Source: Streptomyces griseicoloratus
Lineage (GTDB): Bacteria > Actinomycetota > Actinomycetes > Streptomycetales > Streptomycetaceae
Reading direction: 5' to 3'
Assembly: GCF_014534645.1 (NCBI RefSeq)
Contig: NZ_JACVQF010000094.1
Location: 1 to 43,301 of the forward strand
DNA length: 43,301 nucleotides
In this document: positions 41,081 to 43,301 of the stretch, one piece after another
Layout of the letters: each line of letters opens with the position of its first letter
Position numbering within the stretch: the stretch's first letter is position 1
The notes under the pieces: model-generated
Seen by the model: the letters and a program-made list of their open reading frames with translations, nothing else
What the model was told of the DNA's origin: nothing
Database searches by the model: none
Program-made: the position numbers and the translations under genes

Positions 41081-41881
41081 ATGAAGCTGGCGTTCTCCAC
41101 TCTCGGTGTCCCCGGCCTGCCCCTGACCGACGTGCTGCGGCTCGCGACCGCGCACGGCTACCACGGCGTCGAACTGCGCGCCCATCCCGAGGAACCGGTG
41201 CACCCGGGTCTGACCCCGGACGAACGGGCCGCCGTCGCGGCCGAGTTCAAGGCGGCGGGCGTCGAGGTCCTGGGCGTGGCGGGATACGCGCGGGTGGCCG
41301 CGCCGGGCGACGACGAGCCCGTGCTCGCCGAGATCCGCGGCCTCCTCGACCTGGCCCGCGACCTGGGCGCCCCGTACATCCGGGTCTTCCCCGGCGGCGG
41401 CACCGCGCAGAGCCCCGAGGAGGCCGACGCGACGGCCGCCCGGCGCCTGGGCACGGCCGCCGAGTACGCCGCCGGCCTCGGCGTGAACATCCTGCTGGAG
41501 ACCCACGACTCGCACCGCACCGGCGCCGACGCGACGCGGATCCTCGGCCTGGTCGGGCACGGCCGGGTCGGCGCCCTGTGGGACGTCATGCACACCTGGC
41601 TGGGCGGCGAGCAGCCCTCGGAGAGCTACGCGGCCCTGTCCCCGTACCTCGGTTACGTCCAGGTCAAGGACATCGCCTCCGCCGAGGACACCACGCCGCT
41701 GCCGCTGGGCGCCGGCATCCTGCCACTCGCCGAGGTGGTGGACGTCCTCTCCCGCCACGGCTGGGACGGCTGGCTGTGCTGGGAGTACGAGAAGCGGTGG
41801 TACGAGGCCGCTGCCCCGCTGCCCGGCCTGCTGGGCCCGGGGCGCGAGCACCTCGCCCGGCTGCTCAGCGATTCGGCGTGA
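41081..41881 (+). CDS. Sugar phosphate isomerase/epimerase family protein
   Basis: A 266-residue xylose isomerase-like TIM barrel (MKLAFSTLGVPGLPLTDVLRLATAHGYHGVELRAHP). Metal-binding positions appear in ILLETHDSHRTG, GALWDVMHTWLGGE, YVQVKDIASAED and GWLCWEYEKRWY. It is a distant relative of the isomerase at 35083-35916 but clearly a different subgroup. It starts 30 bases after the MarR-GNAT gene and may be co-transcribed with it, though no strong ribosome site is seen. Its 3' end overlaps the convergent hydrolase gene by 17 bases. Substrate unknown. Confidence 0.88.
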   Translation: MKLAFSTLGVPGLPLTDVLRLATAHGYHGVELRAHPEEPVHPGLTPDERAAVAAEFKAAGVEVLGVAGYARVAAPGDDEPVLAEIRGLLDLARDLGAPYIRVFPGGGTAQSPEEADATAARRLGTAAEYAAGLGVNILLETHDSHRTGADATRILGLVGHGRVGALWDVMHTWLGGEQPSESYAALSPYLGYVQVKDIASAEDTTPLPLGAGILPLAEVVDVLSRHGWDGWLCWEYEKRWYEAAAPLPGLLGPGREHLARLLSDSA

Positions 41882-42446
41882 GCGGCACGGAGGCGTCCAG
41901 GCACCAGTCGAGCACCGCGGGCCAAGGGCCGTAACCGGCGTCCAGGTCCAGGTGCGCGGCACCGGGCAGGATGTCGGTGGGGAGGCCGAGCGGGTCGCCG
42001 AAGACCGTGCGGGCCCCTTCCGGGCAGTACGGGTCGTCGTCGCCGGCGACGAGGCGGGTGGGGCCGGGCAGGACGAGGCCGTCGAGCGACGGCGGGGTGA
42101 ACGCGGTGACCTCCGGGTGCCGGGCGAGCACCGAGGCGGACGGCGGTGCGACGAGCAGCACCCGGTCCACGGAGCCCGGCCCGTCGATGCCCCGTGCGAC
42201 GGCGTGCAGCCACAGCAGGGCGGAGGCGCTGTGCGCGACGACGACGCGTTCGGTGCCCTCGGGCAGGGCCTTCAGGTGCCGGGTCGCCTCGTCGAGCCAC
42301 ACGTCCATGGCGGGGTCGTCGGGGTCGGGCAGCTGCGGGTAGGTGACGTGGTGTCCGCGTGCGGTGAGGCGGTCGGCCAGCCAGTGCTGCCAGTGCTTCT
42401 CGGGGCGGTGGTTCTGCCAGCCGTGGAGGATCAGGTAGGCGGTCAT
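41865..42446 (-). CDS. RBBP9/YdeN-type alpha/beta hydrolase
   Basis: A 193-residue small alpha/beta hydrolase of the RBBP9/YdeN family, whose members are serine hydrolases of uncertain natural substrate. Visible catalytic parts are the nucleophile Ser in VVAHSASALLWLHA, Asp in LVAGDDDPYCP and His in PGAAHLDLDAGYGPWP. The early motif LILHGWQNHRPEKHWQHWLA is characteristic. The ATG at 42446 (MTAYLILHGW) gives the usual family start; an in-frame ATG at 42467 has GGAACGG close by and is an alternative. Its last 17 bases overlap the 3' end of the convergent isomerase gene. Confidence 0.85.
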   Translation of the reverse strand: MTAYLILHGWQNHRPEKHWQHWLADRLTARGHHVTYPQLPDPDDPAMDVWLDEATRHLKALPEGTERVVVAHSASALLWLHAVARGIDGPGSVDRVLLVAPPSASVLARHPEVTAFTPPSLDGLVLPGPTRLVAGDDDPYCPEGARTVFGDPLGLPTDILPGAAHLDLDAGYGPWPAVLDWCLDASVPLTPNR

Positions 42447-42483
42447 GGGCCGATGCTGTCCGATCATCCGTTCCGTGCGCCAG

Positions 42484-43125
42484 TCATACCCGGCTCCCGC
42501 TCCGCGTCCGGCGCGCGGCCAGCCGGCTCTCCAGCCGGTCGCGGCAGGCCGGCCACTCCGCCGCCGTGACCGAGTAGATCGCGGAGTCGCGCAGGCGGCC
42601 GTCCTCGCCCGGCGCCCAGGAGCGGGACCAGTTGCGCAGGACGCCCTCGAAGCGGGCGCCGGCCGCCTCGATCGCGGCGCGGGAGCGGCTGTTGCGGGCG
42701 TCGGTCTTCAGGTCGACCCGGGACACGCCCCACGCCTCGAAGGCGTGGCGGAACAGCAGCAGCTTGGCCTCGGTGTTCACGCCGGTGCCCTGGGCCGAGC
42801 GGGCGAGCCAGGTGAAGCCGACCTCGACGGCGTCGAGCCGGTCCTCGGAGAGCCAGGACCGCGGCTCCCAGTAGGACGTGGCACCGACCGCCCTGCCGGT
42901 GGCGAGGGATATCTGGGCGTAGGGCGCGAGCCGGCCGGCGGCGGCCCGGGCGAGCTGGGCGTCGATGTAGGCGCCGACCTCGTCGGCCCTCGGCACCCAT
43001 GTGTAGGCGTAGGTGTCCCGGTCCTCCTCCGCGGCCACGGCCAGGTCGGCGGCGTGCCGGTGGCCGAGGGGTTCCAGCCGGACGAGCGTGCCTTCGAGGG
43101 GCGGTCCCTGCAATGTGAACGTCAC
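42484..43125 (-). CDS. GNAT acetyltransferase, RimJ/RimL-like
   Basis: A 213-residue N-acetyltransferase of the RimJ/RimL type. Matching segments are [106 protein letters not shown]. Acetyl-CoA would bind at [11 protein letters not shown]. Likely targets are protein N-termini or small molecules; the exact one is unknown. The start is GTG at 43125 with GGAAGA about 9 bases upstream. It ends 17 bases before the alternative hydrolase start. Upstream frames remain open to the window edge, and a possible upstream gene stops in a GTGA overlap with it. Confidence 0.87.
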   Translation of the reverse strand: MTFTLQGPPLEGTLVRLEPLGHRHAADLAVAAEEDRDTYAYTWVPRADEVGAYIDAQLARAAAGRLAPYAQISLATGRAVGATSYWEPRSWLSEDRLDAVEVGFTWLARSAQGTGVNTEAKLLLFRHAFEAWGVSRVDLKTDARNSRSRAAIEAAGARFEGVLRNWSRSWAPGEDGRLRDSAIYSVTAAEWPACRDRLESRLAARRTRSGSRV

Positions 43126-43301
43126 CGGCCGAATTCTTCCGCCGGCACGGGAGCCCGTCGACCGACTTTTCCGGAGGCCGGTGCGGGGTCCGAGGTGGGG
43201 GCCGGAGACGAAGCCGGGGCCGCCCCCGAAGCCGGGGGCGAAGCCACGGCCGAGACCGGACCCGGAGCCGAGGCCGGACCCGGAGCCACACCCGCAGCCG
43301 G
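43122..43301 (-). CDS. Possible Pro/Ala-rich C-terminus of an upstream gene (partial)
   Basis: A frame open from the right window edge encodes [18 protein letters not shown], further Pro/Ala/Ser-rich sequence, then [16 protein letters not shown] and a TGA at 43124-43122. The stop overlaps the acetyltransferase GTG as GTGA, the coupling pattern used repeatedly in this window. Against it, third positions are less G/C-biased than usual and the DNA is a short-period repeat. A Pro/Ala-rich tail could be a linker or wall-spanning segment. It is uncertain without the sequence to the right. Confidence 0.3.
   Translation of the reverse strand, partial: PAAGVAPGPASAPGPVSAVASPPASGAAPASSPAPTSDPAPASGKVGRRAPVPAEEFGR
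43252..43287. repeat. Two-copy 18-base tandem repeat at the right edge
   Basis: GAGACCGGACCCGGAGCC and GAGGCCGGACCCGGAGCC lie head to tail, differing at one base, with looser related sequence on both sides. A multiple of three, the length fits coding repeat expansion in any frame. Confidence 0.8.

Noticed and set aside
42464-43291. A 275-codon minus-strand frame overlapping the acetyltransferase
   Set aside because: Arg-rich throughout, a shadow of the RimJ/L-type gene, which shows the expected family motifs.

Overview
The window is a stretch of Streptomyces (or closely related actinomycete) chromosome. The evidence is the very high G+C with strong G/C bias at third codon positions, frequent GTG and TTG starts, many 4-base GTGA/ATGA/TTGA start-stop overlaps, and typical families: a chaplin, XRE/DUF397/ATPase genes and an rbs operon carrying a permease-binding protein fusion. 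From memory, not checked, the order citrate synthase, RecD-like helicase, ribose operon, LacI/oxidoreductase cluster resembles the chaplin-to-ribose part of the S. coelicolor core chromosome. I found no tRNA, rRNA, CRISPR array or transposase.

Layout. 1-6.9 kb: the 5' part of a chaplin gene, a two-gene ABC exporter whose ATPase is fused to a secreted S15-type hydrolase, an APC amino-acid permease and a lipoprotein. 6.9-10.5 kb: methylmalonate-semialdehyde dehydrogenase behind a small leader gene with a clear promoter, a small MerR-type HTH gene and a zinc alcohol dehydrogenase. 10.5-16.3 kb: an MMPL transporter facing a TetR gene across two matching operators, then copper chaperone and copper ATPase genes behind a CsoR-type operator. 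16.3-20.7 kb: a 610-base gap with inverted repeats, citrate synthase with its own terminator, and a RecD2-like helicase. 20.8-22.7 kb: an XRE regulator with two DUF397 genes opposite an anti-sigma-like ATPase. 22.7-25.8 kb: a class C serine hydrolase and a two-component system. 26.0-31.97 kb: a complete ribose-type operon (LacI, RbsA, fused RbsC-RbsB, RbsK, RbsD) behind two LacI operators and closed by a terminator.

32.0-35.05 kb is the most unusual part. It is an accessory island between the convergent 3' ends of two sugar operons. It holds a WXG100/RNase A-like polymorphic toxin with an apparent N-terminal frameshift, a candidate immunity gene with markedly less G/C-biased codons, an orphan C-terminal half of a second RNase A-like toxin, and a CdiI-like immunity gene.

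35.1-39.6 kb: a three-gene sugar catabolic operon (sugar-phosphate isomerase, DUF993, Gfo/Idh/MocA oxidoreductase) with divergent LacI gene and operators. 39.6-43.3 kb: a GC-rich repetitive gap, a MarR-GNAT fusion with a perfect palindromic operator, a second sugar-phosphate isomerase, a small alpha/beta hydrolase, a RimJ/L-type acetyltransferase and a possible partial gene at the right edge.

Much of the content concerns carbon supply (ribose, unknown polyol or sugar, branched-chain/propionyl units, citrate entry), envelope functions and local one-operator regulators. The toxin island is the clearest candidate for a poorly described system.
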